Shown here: positions 26,830-36,460 of the stretch, piece after piece
How positions within the stretch are numbered: the stretch's first letter is position 1
How the letters are laid out: each line of letters begins with the position of its first letter
Notes under the pieces: generated by a model
Told to the model about the DNA's origin: nothing
Databases searched by the model: none
Seen by the model: only the letters and a program-made list of their open reading frames with translations
Assembly (NCBI RefSeq): GCF_002355335.1
Contig: NZ_AP014946.1
Coordinates: 4,417,501-4,481,500, forward strand
Reading direction: 5' to 3'
DNA length: 64,000 nucleotides
Source: Variibacter gotjawalensis
Lineage (GTDB): Bacteria; Pseudomonadota; Alphaproteobacteria; Rhizobiales; Xanthobacteraceae
Translations under genes and position numbers: made by a program

Positions 26830-28332
26830 TCAGCCAACGTCGAACGTGACGCCCTGCGCGAGCGGGAGCGCGTTCGAGTAATTGATCGTGTTCGTCGCGC
26901 GCCGCATGTAGCCGCGCCAAGCATCCGACCCGGACTCGCGTCCGCCGCCGGTTTCCTTCTCGCCACCGAACGCGCCACCAATCTCGGCACCGGACGGCCC
27001 GATATTCACATTGACGATGCCGCAATCGGAACCCGCCGCGCTCATGAAACGCTCGGCCTCGCGCAAGTCGGTCGTGAAGATCGACGATGCGAGCCCTTGC
27101 GGCACGGAATTGTGCAACTCGATAGCCGCATCGAGATCGCTGTAGCGCAAAACGTAGAGGATCGGCGCGAAGGTCTCGCGCAGCACCGGGCCGTCGTGCT
27201 TCGGCATCTCGACCAACGCCGGCGTGACGTAGGACGCAACCGCGCCGAAGTCGTCGTGAACGCCGCCGCCATGCACGGTCGCGCCCATCGCACGCGCCTC
27301 GTCGAGCGCCTTCTGCATGCCGTCGAGTGCGCCGCGATCGATCAACGGCCCGACCAGCGTTCCCTGTTTGCGCGGATCGCCGATCGCAACCGACGCGTAC
27401 ACCTTCGCGAGCTTCGGAATGAATGCGTCCGCGACGCTCTCATGCACGAACAGCCGCCGCAGCGTCGTGCAGCGCTGACCCGCCGTGCCGATCGCAGCGA
27501 ACGCGATGGCGCGCAGCGCGAGATCGAGATCGGCCGATGCAGCGACGATCGCGGCATTGTTGCCGCCGAGTTCGAGGATGGGCTTCGCAAACCGCGCTGC
27601 TACGCGCGGACCGACCTCGCGCCCCATGCGTGTCGATCCCGTGGCCGAAAGAATGGCAACGCGCGGGTCGTCGACGAGCGCTTCGCCCACTGCACGCCCG
27701 CCCTGCACGAGTTCGACGAGACCTTCCGGCGCATCGCCGAAGCGTTTCAGCGCGCGCTGCATGATCGCGTGCGTCGCGAGCGCGGTCAGCGGCGTCTTCT
27801 CGGACGGCTTCCAAATCACCGGATCACCGCAAACGAGCGCGAGCGCCGCATTCCACGCCCACACCGCGACCGGGAAATTGAACGCCGTGATGATTCCGCA
27901 GACGCCGGCCGGATGCCACGTCTCCATCATGCGGTGGCCGGGCCGCTCGGTCGCGATCGTGAGGCCGTAGAGCTGGCGCGAGAGACCGACGGCGAAATCG
28001 CAGATGTCGATCATCTCTTGAACTTCGCCGAGACCCTCGGACGTGATCTTGCCGGCCTCGAGCGTGACGAGGCGGCCAAGATCGTCCTTCGCGGCGCGCA
28101 GCTCTTCTCCAAGCAAGCGCACCAGCTCGCCGCGACGCGGCGCCGGCACCAGACGCCATGTCTTGAAGGCTGCGTGTGCGCGGCCGATCACTGCCCCAAC
28201 GTCGGACGTCTCGGCGACATGGCCGATCAGCTTGCCGTCGATCGGGGAATGCGCGGCTAGTCCGCTCGATCCGAGCGGCGGCACGCCGAGCGATGTGAGG
28301 ATGGAAAGCGCTTCGTTCTTCGGTGTCTGCAT
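26830..28332 (-). CDS. Aldehyde dehydrogenase, ALDH7 type (L-alpha-aminoadipate-semialdehyde/piperideine-6-carboxylate dehydrogenase-like)
   Basis: A 500-residue NAD(P)-dependent aldehyde dehydrogenase. Its best fit is ALDH7, the class that oxidises alpha-aminoadipate semialdehyde in lysine degradation. Catalytic residues: Cys in GQRCTTLRRLFVH, Glu in ILELGGNNAAIV. NAD fold TGSTRMGREVG. The N-terminus SPIDGKLIGHV and the AFNFPVAVWAWNAALALVCG block also fit ALDH7. I assign class by motif recall only, so the substrate is tentative. It is convergent with the YeiH gene. Confidence 0.87.
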   Translation of the reverse strand: MQTPKNEALSILTSLGVPPLGSSGLAAHSPIDGKLIGHVAETSDVGAVIGRAHAAFKTWRLVPAPRRGELVRLLGEELRAAKDDLGRLVTLEAGKITSEGLGEVQEMIDICDFAVGLSRQLYGLTIATERPGHRMMETWHPAGVCGIITAFNFPVAVWAWNAALALVCGDPVIWKPSEKTPLTALATHAIMQRALKRFGDAPEGLVELVQGGRAVGEALVDDPRVAILSATGSTRMGREVGPRVAARFAKPILELGGNNAAIVAASADLDLALRAIAFAAIGTAGQRCTTLRRLFVHESVADAFIPKLAKVYASVAIGDPRKQGTLVGPLIDRGALDGMQKALDEARAMGATVHGGGVHDDFGAVASYVTPALVEMPKHDGPVLRETFAPILYVLRYSDLDAAIELHNSVPQGLASSIFTTDLREAERFMSAAGSDCGIVNVNIGPSGAEIGGAFGGEKETGGGRESGSDAWRGYMRRATNTINYSNALPLAQGVTFDVG

Positions 28333-28430
28333 GGCGGTCCCGGCTGCGTTTGGCGGGACTTTAGTGGCTCACGCCGCCGGAAACCACAACCGCCATTCGC
28401 ATTGACGTAGGCCTGGCGTCGCAACCAACG

Positions 28431-28523
28431 CCGTCATGGCCCGGCTTGTCCGGGCCATCCACGACTTGCTTTTCAGGTCGCGAAGAAAGACGTGGATGGC
28501 CCGCATAAAGCGGGCCATGACGG
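28431..28523. repeat. Palindromic repeat family B, copy 1
   Basis: Two arms, CCGTCATGGCCCGGCTTGTC and GATGGCCCG...GGGCCATGACGG, enclose CGGGCCATCCACG...CGTGGATGGCCCG: a nested inverted repeat of ~93 bp. It sits just beyond the 3' end of the ThDP enzyme gene and could also terminate transcription from it. Confidence 0.85.
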
Positions 28524-28532
28524 AGTGAACAA

Positions 28533-30173
28533 TCAAGTCCCCGCGCGCGACACTTCCGTTTCTTTGCTCGTGATGAACTCAAGCAGCACCGGAATTCCCT
28601 CTTGCGTCTTGGCTATGCCGCGCTTGATCGCCGGGATGATGTCCTCCGGCTTCGTGATGCGCTCGCCGTGGCCGCCGAAGGCGCGCGCCATCGCGGCGTA
28701 ATCGCCGGAAATGTCGGTCGAGCGATATTTCTCTGTCGAGATCGGCATCACCTTCAGCTCGATCGCCATCGAGAAATTGTTGAGCAGGATCGACATGATC
28801 GGAATGCGCTCGCGCACTGCGGTTTCGAAATCCATGCCCGTGAAGCCGATCGCGGCGTCGCCCCACACATTGATGCAGAGCTTATCCGGCTTCGCCAGTT
28901 TCGCGCCCATCGCAAGGCCGAGACCGTAACCGAGCTGCGTCGTCTTGCCCCACCCGATGTAGGACAGCGGCTCGACGCACTTCCAGAACGGCGAGAGCTG
29001 ATCGCGCGGCGAGCCGGCGTCGTGCGTGATGATCGTGTTCTTGATGTCGACCGTGTGCTGCAGGTCCCACAGCACGCGATACGGGCTGAGCGGCGCATCA
29101 TTGCTGGTCAGCTTCGGCATCCATTTGGCGAGCCACTCTTTGTGCGAAGCGGCGATCTCGGCCGCGACTGCGCTGGCGTCACGATCTTGCTTCACGGCTT
29201 TGCCGACTTCTTCCAGCAGCGCATCGAGGATCAGCCCCGCATCGCCGATCAACCCGACCTTCGCTTCGACGTCCTTGTTGAGATGCGCCGGATCGAGCGT
29301 CGCGTGAATAATGGTCTTGCCCTTCGGCATCGCGACGCCGAACGACGTTTCGGTGAACGAACAGCCGATACCGAAAATCATATCGGCCTCGGCGAGAAAC
29401 TTCGGCACAGCGCGCGGCATTGCGAGACCGCCCGAGCCGAGCGAGAGCGGATGCGTTTCCGGGAATGACGACTTGCCGCCGAGGCTCGTCGTCACCGGGA
29501 TCGCGAGGCGTTCCGCGAGTGCTTTGAGCTGCGGCCAGGCCTTCGCATAGTGCACGCCCTGCCCCGCATAGATCACCGGCCGTTTCGCGCTGACCAGCAG
29601 CGCGGCCGCGTCCTTGATATGCTGCGGATCGGCGCCGTAACGCGTGCGCAGAACCGGCGTGTAGTTCAGCGGCTCCGGAACCTCCTCGTTCCACATATCG
29701 GTCGGGATCTCGACGATCACCGGGCCGCCGCGGCCATTCTTCAGTTGCGTAAAGGCGCGGCGGAAGATGTTACACACCTCAGCCGCGAGGATGATCGGCT
29801 CGGCCGATTTCGCGAAAGGCCGCATCGCATAGGTCGAATTGAAATTCGGATCGATATGCGCGATGCGCCGCGCGTAACCCATCGGCAGAACCAGCACCGG
29901 CACCGACTCGCCGTAGCATTGCGCAACGCCGCCCATCGCGTTCTCGGCGCCCGGTCCATGCTGCATGCAGAACGCACCGATCGTGTGACCCGAAGTGACG
30001 CGCGAAATCGCGTCCGCCATGTGAACGCCGATGCGCTCCTGCCGCACCATCACGGGGCGAATGTCGGCGGCGGCCGCATGCTCGATCAGGTGGTTCACCG
30101 GATAACCCGTCAGGATCTCGATCCCTTCGCGTCTCATGATTTCGGCGATTGCGGCTCCGAGCTTCACGGGCAT
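28533..30173 (-). CDS. Thiamine-diphosphate-dependent enzyme (acetolactate synthase-like)
   Basis: A 546-residue ThDP enzyme of the acetolactate-synthase/benzoylformate-decarboxylase superfamily. N-terminal Pyr domain with VMVRQERIGVHMADA supplies the catalytic Glu. The C-terminal PP domain has the GDAAIGF-type metal/ThDP motif: VWGDAAIGFTGMDFETAVRERIP, then LLNNFSM. Several members are decarboxylases or carboligases acting on 2-oxo acids. It closes the transport operon that starts at 35.5 kb and probably uses a 2-oxo acid made from the transported substrate. The 66-bp gap to the permease gene is short. Confidence 0.83.
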   Translation of the reverse strand: MPVKLGAAIAEIMRREGIEILTGYPVNHLIEHAAAADIRPVMVRQERIGVHMADAISRVTSGHTIGAFCMQHGPGAENAMGGVAQCYGESVPVLVLPMGYARRIAHIDPNFNSTYAMRPFAKSAEPIILAAEVCNIFRRAFTQLKNGRGGPVIVEIPTDMWNEEVPEPLNYTPVLRTRYGADPQHIKDAAALLVSAKRPVIYAGQGVHYAKAWPQLKALAERLAIPVTTSLGGKSSFPETHPLSLGSGGLAMPRAVPKFLAEADMIFGIGCSFTETSFGVAMPKGKTIIHATLDPAHLNKDVEAKVGLIGDAGLILDALLEEVGKAVKQDRDASAVAAEIAASHKEWLAKWMPKLTSNDAPLSPYRVLWDLQHTVDIKNTIITHDAGSPRDQLSPFWKCVEPLSYIGWGKTTQLGYGLGLAMGAKLAKPDKLCINVWGDAAIGFTGMDFETAVRERIPIMSILLNNFSMAIELKVMPISTEKYRSTDISGDYAAMARAFGGHGERITKPEDIIPAIKRGIAKTQEGIPVLLEFITSKETEVSRAGT

Positions 30174-30239
30174 TCTCCATGCATCATTGCGCCTCGGCAG
30201 TCTCCTGCCGAGGCTTGAACTTCGCTGACAATGTGACGG

Positions 30240-31151
30240 CTACTCCTTGACCGCGCCGGTCAACGACGAGACGTAGTAGTCGACGAACAACGAATAGAAG
30301 AGCGCAACCGGGATCGAGCCGAGCAGCGAGCCGGCCATCAGCGCGCCCCACTGGTAGACGTCGCCGGTGACGAGCTCGGTCAGAATAGCGACCGGCACCG
30401 TTTTGTTCGATGAGCTCTGAATGAACGCCAGCGCGTAGATGAACTCATTCCACGAGAGCGTGAACGAGAATATGCCGGCCGAGATCAAACCCGGCACCGC
30501 GAGCGGCAACGTGACGCGGCGCAGGATCTGCAGTCGCGTCGCACCATCGACCAGCGCGCATTCTTCGAGTTCGTAAGGGATCGACTTGAAGTAACCGATA
30601 AGCAGCCAGGTGCAGAACGGCACCAGGAATGTCGGGTAGACGAGGATCAGCGCCAGCGGGCTATCGAACAGGCCGAACTGCACGATGACGGTTGCGAGCG
30701 GAATGAACAGGATCGATTGCGGCACCAGATACGCGAGATAGATGCCGAGACCCGTATACGAACTGCCCTTGAAGCGCAGCCGCTCGATCGCATAAGCGGC
30801 GAGCGTCGAGGCCAGCAGCGACAAGAAGGTCGAGCAGATCGCGACGATCATCGTCGTCCACAGCCACTTCGGGTAGGCCGTGTTGAACAGCAGATGATAG
30901 ATGTGGTCGAGCGTCGGCGACTTCACCCAGAACGGATTGTTCGCCTTGTAGTTCAGGAGTTCGCCGTTCGGCTTCAGCGCCGTCAGCGACATCCAGTAGA
31001 ACGGGAACAGCAGGATGAGCACGAAGCAGGCGAGCGGCAGATAGATCAGCACCACGCGCCGGCTGCGCGAATCCCAAGACATCGTCTCGGGTGCGGAGGA
31101 CGACGAATTCTTCGCGGCTTCTACCGGTTGAGCGGCAACAGCATCAGTCAT
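30240..31151 (-). CDS. ABC transporter permease, sugar type (MalG-like)
   Basis: A 303-residue carbohydrate-type inner-membrane permease (CUT1, second of the pair). Six membrane segments; the EAA loop, which couples to the ATPase, is in ECALVDGATRLQILRRVTLP. An N-terminal soluble stretch of about 30 residues precedes the first helix. It overlaps the 3' end of the MalF-like gene by 8 bases, so the two subunits are translated together. There is no ATPase gene beside it. Confidence 0.9.
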   Translation of the reverse strand: MTDAVAAQPVEAAKNSSSSAPETMSWDSRSRRVVLIYLPLACFVLILLFPFYWMSLTALKPNGELLNYKANNPFWVKSPTLDHIYHLLFNTAYPKWLWTTMIVAICSTFLSLLASTLAAYAIERLRFKGSSYTGLGIYLAYLVPQSILFIPLATVIVQFGLFDSPLALILVYPTFLVPFCTWLLIGYFKSIPYELEECALVDGATRLQILRRVTLPLAVPGLISAGIFSFTLSWNEFIYALAFIQSSSNKTVPVAILTELVTGDVYQWGALMAGSLLGSIPVALFYSLFVDYYVSSLTGAVKE

Positions 31152-32100
31152 TGTCGGATCCTTGCTGCCACTTGCGCCGGCCGAGGCCGAAATAGCTGAA
31201 CAACGTCGCGAAGATGAGGAACGGGATCATCGACACGGCGATCGCGGCGCCTTCGCCGAGTTCGCCGGACGTGATGCCGCGTTGATACGCGAGCGTCGCC
31301 AGCAAGTGCGTTGAGTTCACCGGGCCACCGCGCGTGATCGCATAGACGAGCTGGAAGTCCGAGAACGTGAAGATGATCGAGAAGGTCATGACGATCGCGA
31401 GGATCGGCATCATCATCGGCAGCGTGATGTGGCGGAACCGTTGCCACCCGGTCGCGCCATCCAGCATCGCGGCTTCGTAGAGCGACGGCGAAATTGTCTG
31501 CAGGCCAGCAAGTAGCGAGATGGCGACGAACGGAATGCCGCGCCAGATATTGGCGGCGATCAGCGAGAAACGCGCGGACCACGGCGTGCCGAGGAAGTCG
31601 AAATTCTTGTCGCGCACGCCGAGCACGTCGACGGCGAGATACGAGATGATCGAGAACTGCGGATCGTAGATCCACCAGAAAGCGATGGCCGACAACACCG
31701 TCGGCACGATCCACGGCAGCAGCACGATGGCGCGGATCAGGCTTTTGAACGGCAGATGGTTGTTGAGAAGGATCGCGAGCCAGAAGCCGAGCGCGAATTT
31801 ACCGATCGTCGCGACGCCCGTGTAGAACACGCTGTAGAACACAGCGCTCCACCACACCGGGTCGCTCAAGAGATACGAGAAGTTCTCGAGCCCGACCCAG
31901 CCGCCGCGTCCACCGATCGTCTTGTCCGTGAAGGCGAGATAGACGCCGAGCGCCAGCGGATACGAGAGGAAAACCAGCAGCAATCCGATCGCCGGCGTCA
32001 GACAGACGACGATGAGGAATGCCTTGTTGTCGAACACGCGGGTCAAAAGTCCCGGCCGCGCGTGTTCGCCGTCCCATGCTGCTACTGTCGTCGACGCCAT
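31144..32100 (-). CDS. ABC transporter permease, sugar type (MalF-like)
   Basis: A 318-residue CUT1-type permease, the first of the pair. Six helices, with an extra N-terminal segment; the EAA loop is MLDGATGWQRFRHITLPMMMP. It follows the binding-protein gene by 72 bp and overlaps the next permease. The substrate is not readable from permeases, but sugar-type transporters in catabolic operons like this often carry sugar acids or polyols. Confidence 0.9.
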   Translation of the reverse strand: MASTTVAAWDGEHARPGLLTRVFDNKAFLIVVCLTPAIGLLLVFLSYPLALGVYLAFTDKTIGGRGGWVGLENFSYLLSDPVWWSAVFYSVFYTGVATIGKFALGFWLAILLNNHLPFKSLIRAIVLLPWIVPTVLSAIAFWWIYDPQFSIISYLAVDVLGVRDKNFDFLGTPWSARFSLIAANIWRGIPFVAISLLAGLQTISPSLYEAAMLDGATGWQRFRHITLPMMMPILAIVMTFSIIFTFSDFQLVYAITRGGPVNSTHLLATLAYQRGITSGELGEGAAIAVSMIPFLIFATLFSYFGLGRRKWQQGSDND

Positions 32101-32172
32101 ACGCTTCTGCCCCGCCGCAATTTCTTATTCTGAAAAAGTGGGCCCGGCCGCGAACGGCCGGACCCGTGTCGT

Positions 32173-33504
32173 TTAACGCCGGAAGTAACGCTGCGCGCGG
32201 CGCTCGGCCTCGCGTGCGGCCTGCTCCGGCGTTGCCGCGCCGGTAGCGACGGCGGCGCACATCTGCACCATCACGTAGTCGGCGTTGACCGCGCCGCTCG
32301 CTGCGGTGATCGGGCCCTTGTAGCCGTTCCAGAAGCCACTGTTCATCGTATCCTTGAACAGCTTCACTTTCGGATCGCCGTTCCAAACAGCCGCATCGGC
32401 ATAAGCCGCGAGCGGCTGCGCCCAATAACCGTTGTTGGCGTTGAGCCACGGCTCATACTGTTCCTTCTCCAGCATGAACATGAGGAAGGCGCGCGACGCA
32501 TTCGGGAACTTCGAGTGCTTGAACACCATCGCGTTGAGCGTGAGGCCGGCCATCGGCGCGGTCGTGGCGAGACCCTTCGGCATCAGCTGATGGTCGGTGT
32601 CTTCCGCGATCGCCTGCAGCGCCGTATCGTTCTTCATTGAGAAGTAGAGTGACACGCCGTTCGACGTTAGGCTGATGTCGCCGGCCGAGTAAGCGCGGTT
32701 GTTCGACACGTCGCCCCACGATGCCGTACCGTCGATGAAGTTCGGATAGATCTTCTTCAGGTACGTGAGCGCCGCGATCGTCTCCTTCGAGTTGATCGAG
32801 ACCTTGCCTTCTTCGTCGAGCAGCGCCGCATTGTGCGACCACATCAGCCAGTTGGCGAAGCCGTTGCCGTCGCCGACTGCGTTGCCGAGCGCGAAGCCGA
32901 CCGGCTTCTGGCTCTTCTTCAGCTTCTCGAAGAGATCGGCGAGCTTGTCGTGATCTTCCGGCACGGTGTCGTAACCGACCGCCTTGATCATCGACTTGCG
33001 GAACACCAGCGGGCCACCGGACGAGCCGAACGGAAGGCCGATCCAGCCTTTGCCGTCATGCTTCTTGCCGTAGCGCTGCGCCATGCGCATCCAGCCGCCA
33101 TACTTCTTGTCGAGATATTCGGCGACGTCGGTCAGCTCGATGAGCTTGTCCTGATAAATGTGCGGAGCATCGCCGAAGCCGATGATGAGATCCGGGCCGG
33201 CTCCGCTGTTCGCCGTGACGGCGGTCTGCTGGTTGATGTCTTCCCAACCGACGAAGTCGACCTTCACGTCGACGCCGGTCTTTTCCTTAAAACGCTCAGC
33301 GTTGGCGCGGAAGACGTCTTCGTCAGGCTTCACGAAGCGGACCGGGCGCAGCATGCGCAGTGTCGCGCCGCTTTCGATCTTCAGATCCGGTGTCGGCACA
33401 TTGGCCGCTTTGACATTCGAAGTCTGGGCCTTAGCGCCGGTCGCGGCCAGCGCTGCGGCGGAAACGCCGAGCGCGAGCGCATCGCGGCGGGTAAAATCAC
33501 GCAT
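32173..33504 (-). CDS. ABC transporter solute-binding protein, sugar type (Tat-exported)
   Basis: A 443-residue extracellular binding protein of the maltose-type (family 1) fold. The N-terminus DFTRRDALALGVSAAALAAT has the twin-arginine signature, so export through Tat is likely. Later marks: VDVKVDFVGWEDINQQTAVTA (hinge region) and GPDLIIGFGDAP. ATG 33504 follows GGAGG and begins the signal peptide; the longer frame is not needed. The gap of 156 bp upstream of it, to the dehydrogenase gene, shows nothing else. It forms a transporter with the two permeases at 30240-32100. Confidence 0.9.
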   Translation of the reverse strand: MRDFTRRDALALGVSAAALAATGAKAQTSNVKAANVPTPDLKIESGATLRMLRPVRFVKPDEDVFRANAERFKEKTGVDVKVDFVGWEDINQQTAVTANSGAGPDLIIGFGDAPHIYQDKLIELTDVAEYLDKKYGGWMRMAQRYGKKHDGKGWIGLPFGSSGGPLVFRKSMIKAVGYDTVPEDHDKLADLFEKLKKSQKPVGFALGNAVGDGNGFANWLMWSHNAALLDEEGKVSINSKETIAALTYLKKIYPNFIDGTASWGDVSNNRAYSAGDISLTSNGVSLYFSMKNDTALQAIAEDTDHQLMPKGLATTAPMAGLTLNAMVFKHSKFPNASRAFLMFMLEKEQYEPWLNANNGYWAQPLAAYADAAVWNGDPKVKLFKDTMNSGFWNGYKGPITAASGAVNADYVMVQMCAAVATGAATPEQAAREAERRAQRYFRR

Positions 33505-33660
33505 GTTGTTCCTCCCTTGGAATCTATTCGCGATTTGAGCAGTGCTTAACGCACGTCTTCTGTTACGAAGCGTGGACCAAAGCCGAGCGGTTCGCAACGG
33601 CGAAATGTTGTGGCGGCCCGCCGCAGGCAGGCCGTAACTTCACGAAGCCGTCAGGAAAGC

Positions 33661-34704
33661 TCAGCTATTCGGACCGCGCTCCATCGAAACCGGCTGCCAG
33701 CGCTTCAATTCGGTTTTTTGCAGTGCGGCCGGATTGACGCAACTCATCGGCCATTTGCCGGAGAGAACCAGCGCCAGTTCGTTGCCGACGCGGCGCTTGC
33801 GCGCTTCGTCGAATCGCGCCGATGCGGACGCAACGTGCGCCGTCAGCGTCGCGCTTTCCATCTTCAGCAGTGGGTTATTGTGCGACGGCGGCTCTTTCTC
33901 GAGCACGTCGAGCGCCGCATGTGCGATCCAGCCCTCCTGCAGCGCCTTGATCAGCGACACCTCGTCGACCGTTGCGCCACGGCCGGTGTTCACGAAGATG
34001 GCCGACTTCTTCATTTGCTTAAAATGCTGCTCGCCGAGCATGTGATGCACTTCCGGCCGCGCCGGCGCATGCATCGATACGAAGTCGGACTGCGACAAAA
34101 CTTCCCCGAGGCTCGCCGGCAGCACGCCATGCTCCGACATCAGCGTCTCTTCGATGAAGGGATCGTAAGCGATGACGCGCAGGCCGAACGGCTGCGCACG
34201 CCGCGCCACTGCACGCGCGACGCGGCCGAACGAGATAAGGCCGAGCGTCATGCCGGCAAGACGCGGGATTTTCAGAAGCGCCGGGCGCCCTTCGGACCAA
34301 CGGCCTTCGCGCACCATTTTGTCTTGCTCGATCAGACGGCGGAAGCCGGCGAGCAGCAGCATCATGGTGTGATCCGCCACCTCTTCGATGAACGTGTCCG
34401 GAATGTTGGTGACCGGGATACCGCGCGCGGTCGCGGCTTTGATGTCGACGCTATCGACACCGACGCTGCCGAGCGAGATGACTTTGCACTTCTCGAGGCT
34501 ATCGATGATCGCCTTGGTCATCGGAATGCTCTTGGCGTAGATCGCGTCCGCGTTCTTCGCCGCCGCGATGAAACCGGCCTCGTCGTTCGGTGCTTCGACG
34601 ATCTCGGCGCCGATTGCTTCCAGCGCCTCGCTTTCGAGCGCATAGCCGCCGCCGGCCGTGGTGAAGCTCGCACCCTTCGGGGTGACGACCGTGAATTTGG
34701 GCAT
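33661..34704 (-). CDS. D-2-hydroxyacid dehydrogenase, C-terminal NAD-binding family
   Basis: A 347-residue NAD-dependent hydroxyacid dehydrogenase of the D-3-phosphoglycerate/D-lactate dehydrogenase family. The Rossmann motif is LGLISFGRVARAVARRAQPFG, and the catalytic Arg/Glu/His triad is likely in APARPEVHHM, FVNTGRGATVDEVSL and the later HAALDVLEKEPP. It can convert a D-2-hydroxy acid to a 2-oxo acid, a good feed for the ThDP enzyme in the same operon. Start 34704 was preferred. 76 bp separate it from the aldolase. Confidence 0.88.
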   Translation of the reverse strand: MPKFTVVTPKGASFTTAGGGYALESEALEAIGAEIVEAPNDEAGFIAAAKNADAIYAKSIPMTKAIIDSLEKCKVISLGSVGVDSVDIKAATARGIPVTNIPDTFIEEVADHTMMLLLAGFRRLIEQDKMVREGRWSEGRPALLKIPRLAGMTLGLISFGRVARAVARRAQPFGLRVIAYDPFIEETLMSEHGVLPASLGEVLSQSDFVSMHAPARPEVHHMLGEQHFKQMKKSAIFVNTGRGATVDEVSLIKALQEGWIAHAALDVLEKEPPSHNNPLLKMESATLTAHVASASARFDEARKRRVGNELALVLSGKWPMSCVNPAALQKTELKRWQPVSMERGPNS

Positions 34705-34780
34705 CGGTTTCCTCTTGTTTTTATTCGAACGGATGCGCGGCGCTCGGAGCACCGCGCATCTCAAAGTATCGAGCGAAAGA

Positions 34781-35539
34781 TTAGCTCTTCGTCTCGGTCA
34801 CGGCGGCTTTCGCCGCGTTCAGCATGATGCCGACGTCGTTCGCGATGGTGACGAGCTTGAAGCCCATCTTGATCATGCGCTTGGCATAAGCCGGGACGCC
34901 GCAGTGGATGCCGGCCGCAATGTTGCGCTTGCCGGTCTCCTTCAAAAGCATCTCGTAGATCTTGAAAATCTCGTCGTCCTCGACGTCGAGCTTCGGCGTC
35001 TTGCCGAGCGAGAACGAGAGGTCCGACGGGCCGATATAGATCGCGTCGATGCCCGGCACATCGAGAATCGCGCCGATATTGTCGATCGCCTTCTTCGTCT
35101 CGATCATCGGGATCATCAGGATTTCGTCATTCGCGGTCGTCTGATACGCGCCGGCTTCGCCATACACCGCAGCGCGGATCGGGCCGTTGCTGCGCGTGCC
35201 GCGCGGCGGATATTTGCCGTATTGCACGAACGCTTTCGCTTCGGCTTCCGTGTTGATCATCGGGCAGATGATGCCGTAAGCGCCGGCGTCCAAAACCTTG
35301 CCGATGATGCCCGGCTCGTTCCACGGCACGCGGACCATTGGCACCACGCCGGACGGCTGCATGCCCTGGAAGCACGAAACGCAGGACAGATAATCCTGGA
35401 TGCCGTGCTGCATATCGACGGTGACGCTGTCCCACCCGGCGCGACTGTACATTTCGGCTGCAAATCCGCTCGGAATAGCGGCCCAGCCGTTGACGGTGGC
35501 CTTGCCTGCTTGCCAGGCGGTCTTCAATTTATTGGGCAT
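34781..35539 (-). CDS. HpcH/HpaI family aldolase (class II, pyruvate-dependent)
   Basis: A 252-residue class II aldolase that cleaves 4-hydroxy-2-oxo acids to pyruvate plus an aldehyde. Marks: WDSVTVDMQHGIQDY, containing a metal-site Glu/Asp region; GAYGIICPMINTEAEAKAFV; YPPRGTRSNGP; and MIETKKAIDNIGAIL with the Glu ligand, then AIYIGPSDLSFSLG. It is the first gene of the operon and reads towards the transporter genes, so pyruvate and an aldehyde are likely products of the imported substrate. Confidence 0.92.
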   Translation of the reverse strand: MPNKLKTAWQAGKATVNGWAAIPSGFAAEMYSRAGWDSVTVDMQHGIQDYLSCVSCFQGMQPSGVVPMVRVPWNEPGIIGKVLDAGAYGIICPMINTEAEAKAFVQYGKYPPRGTRSNGPIRAAVYGEAGAYQTTANDEILMIPMIETKKAIDNIGAILDVPGIDAIYIGPSDLSFSLGKTPKLDVEDDEIFKIYEMLLKETGKRNIAAGIHCGVPAYAKRMIKMGFKLVTIANDVGIMLNAAKAAVTETKS

Positions 35540-35663
35540 GTGTTTCCTCGTTGAATTGCCGGGGACGCTATCGATCCTGACGACTGAAAGTCAACGTCGC
35601 GGGCTTGCGCGATACGGCGAAAAGCTAAATCGTTTCCGCGCGTTCAACCGGACAACAATCACA

Positions 35664-36431
35664 ATGCATTTCGTCTCGCGCCGCAAACTTTACGTCGAAC
35701 ACGGCGGCGCCGATGGCGATGCGCTGATTCTGCTGCATGGCATGGGCGCGAATGCCGCCGCGTGGCATCGTTTTCTTCCGCTCGTCGAAAAAAATTGGCA
35801 AGGCCGCTGGTTCGCGCCGGATTTGCGCGGACATGGTCGCTCGCTGCGCGAAGGCCCCTACGGCATCGCGACGCTCGCCGCCGATGTCGCAGAGTTGATG
35901 GCCGAAATCGGCGCGCCGAACGCGACGATCCTCGGTCATTCCTACGGTGGCGCCATCGCGGCGCTCGTCGGCACCGGATGGTACGGCGTCAATCCGGCGC
36001 GCATCGTATCCGTCGGCGCGAAGCTCGTTTGGTCGGCCGAAGAGATCGCGCAAAGCCACGCTATCGCGGCAAAACCCGCGCGCGGTTTTGCGACACGCGC
36101 CGAGGCGGTTGAGCGCGCGCTCAAAGTCGCCGGCATGTTCGGCCAGTGCGATCCGGAATCGCCGGAGGCACTCGCCGGCGTCCGTGAGGAAAACGGTCAG
36201 TGGTGGACCGCATTCGATGCCCGCGCGCTCGCCGGCGCCGGCCCCGATATCGAGCAACTCTTCCATCTCTGCTCCGCGCCGAAACGGCTCGCGGCCGGCG
36301 AAAGCGACCCCATGATGTTCTTTGATGCGATGCAGCGCGTCGACCCGCATGCCGAAAAGATCGCCAATGCGGGCCACAATGCCCAGTGGGAACAGCCCGA
36401 AGCAGTCTGGCGTTTCTTCGTAGGCGGCTGA
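35664..36431 (+). CDS. Alpha/beta hydrolase
   Basis: A 255-residue alpha/beta-fold hydrolase. The oxyanion region is LLHGMGANAAAWHRFLP, the nucleophile elbow is LGHSYGGAIAA (Ser), and the His is in NAGHNAQWEQPEAV. The acid lies between these. The start at 35664 (MHFVSRRKLY) gives the correct N-terminus; the longer open frame runs into the antisense side of the aldolase gene. It is divergent from the aldolase operon and may act on the same pathway. Confidence 0.88.
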   Translation: MHFVSRRKLYVEHGGADGDALILLHGMGANAAAWHRFLPLVEKNWQGRWFAPDLRGHGRSLREGPYGIATLAADVAELMAEIGAPNATILGHSYGGAIAALVGTGWYGVNPARIVSVGAKLVWSAEEIAQSHAIAAKPARGFATRAEAVERALKVAGMFGQCDPESPEALAGVREENGQWWTAFDARALAGAGPDIEQLFHLCSAPKRLAAGESDPMMFFDAMQRVDPHAEKIANAGHNAQWEQPEAVWRFFVGG

Positions 36432-36460
36432 TAGGCTGCGCCAAATCCTTGGAGGCGTCG

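Noticed and set aside
25537-28260. A 907-residue open frame on the plus strand through the TAXI, YeiH and ALDH genes
   Set aside because: It crosses three recognised genes in the wrong frame, and has no family features.
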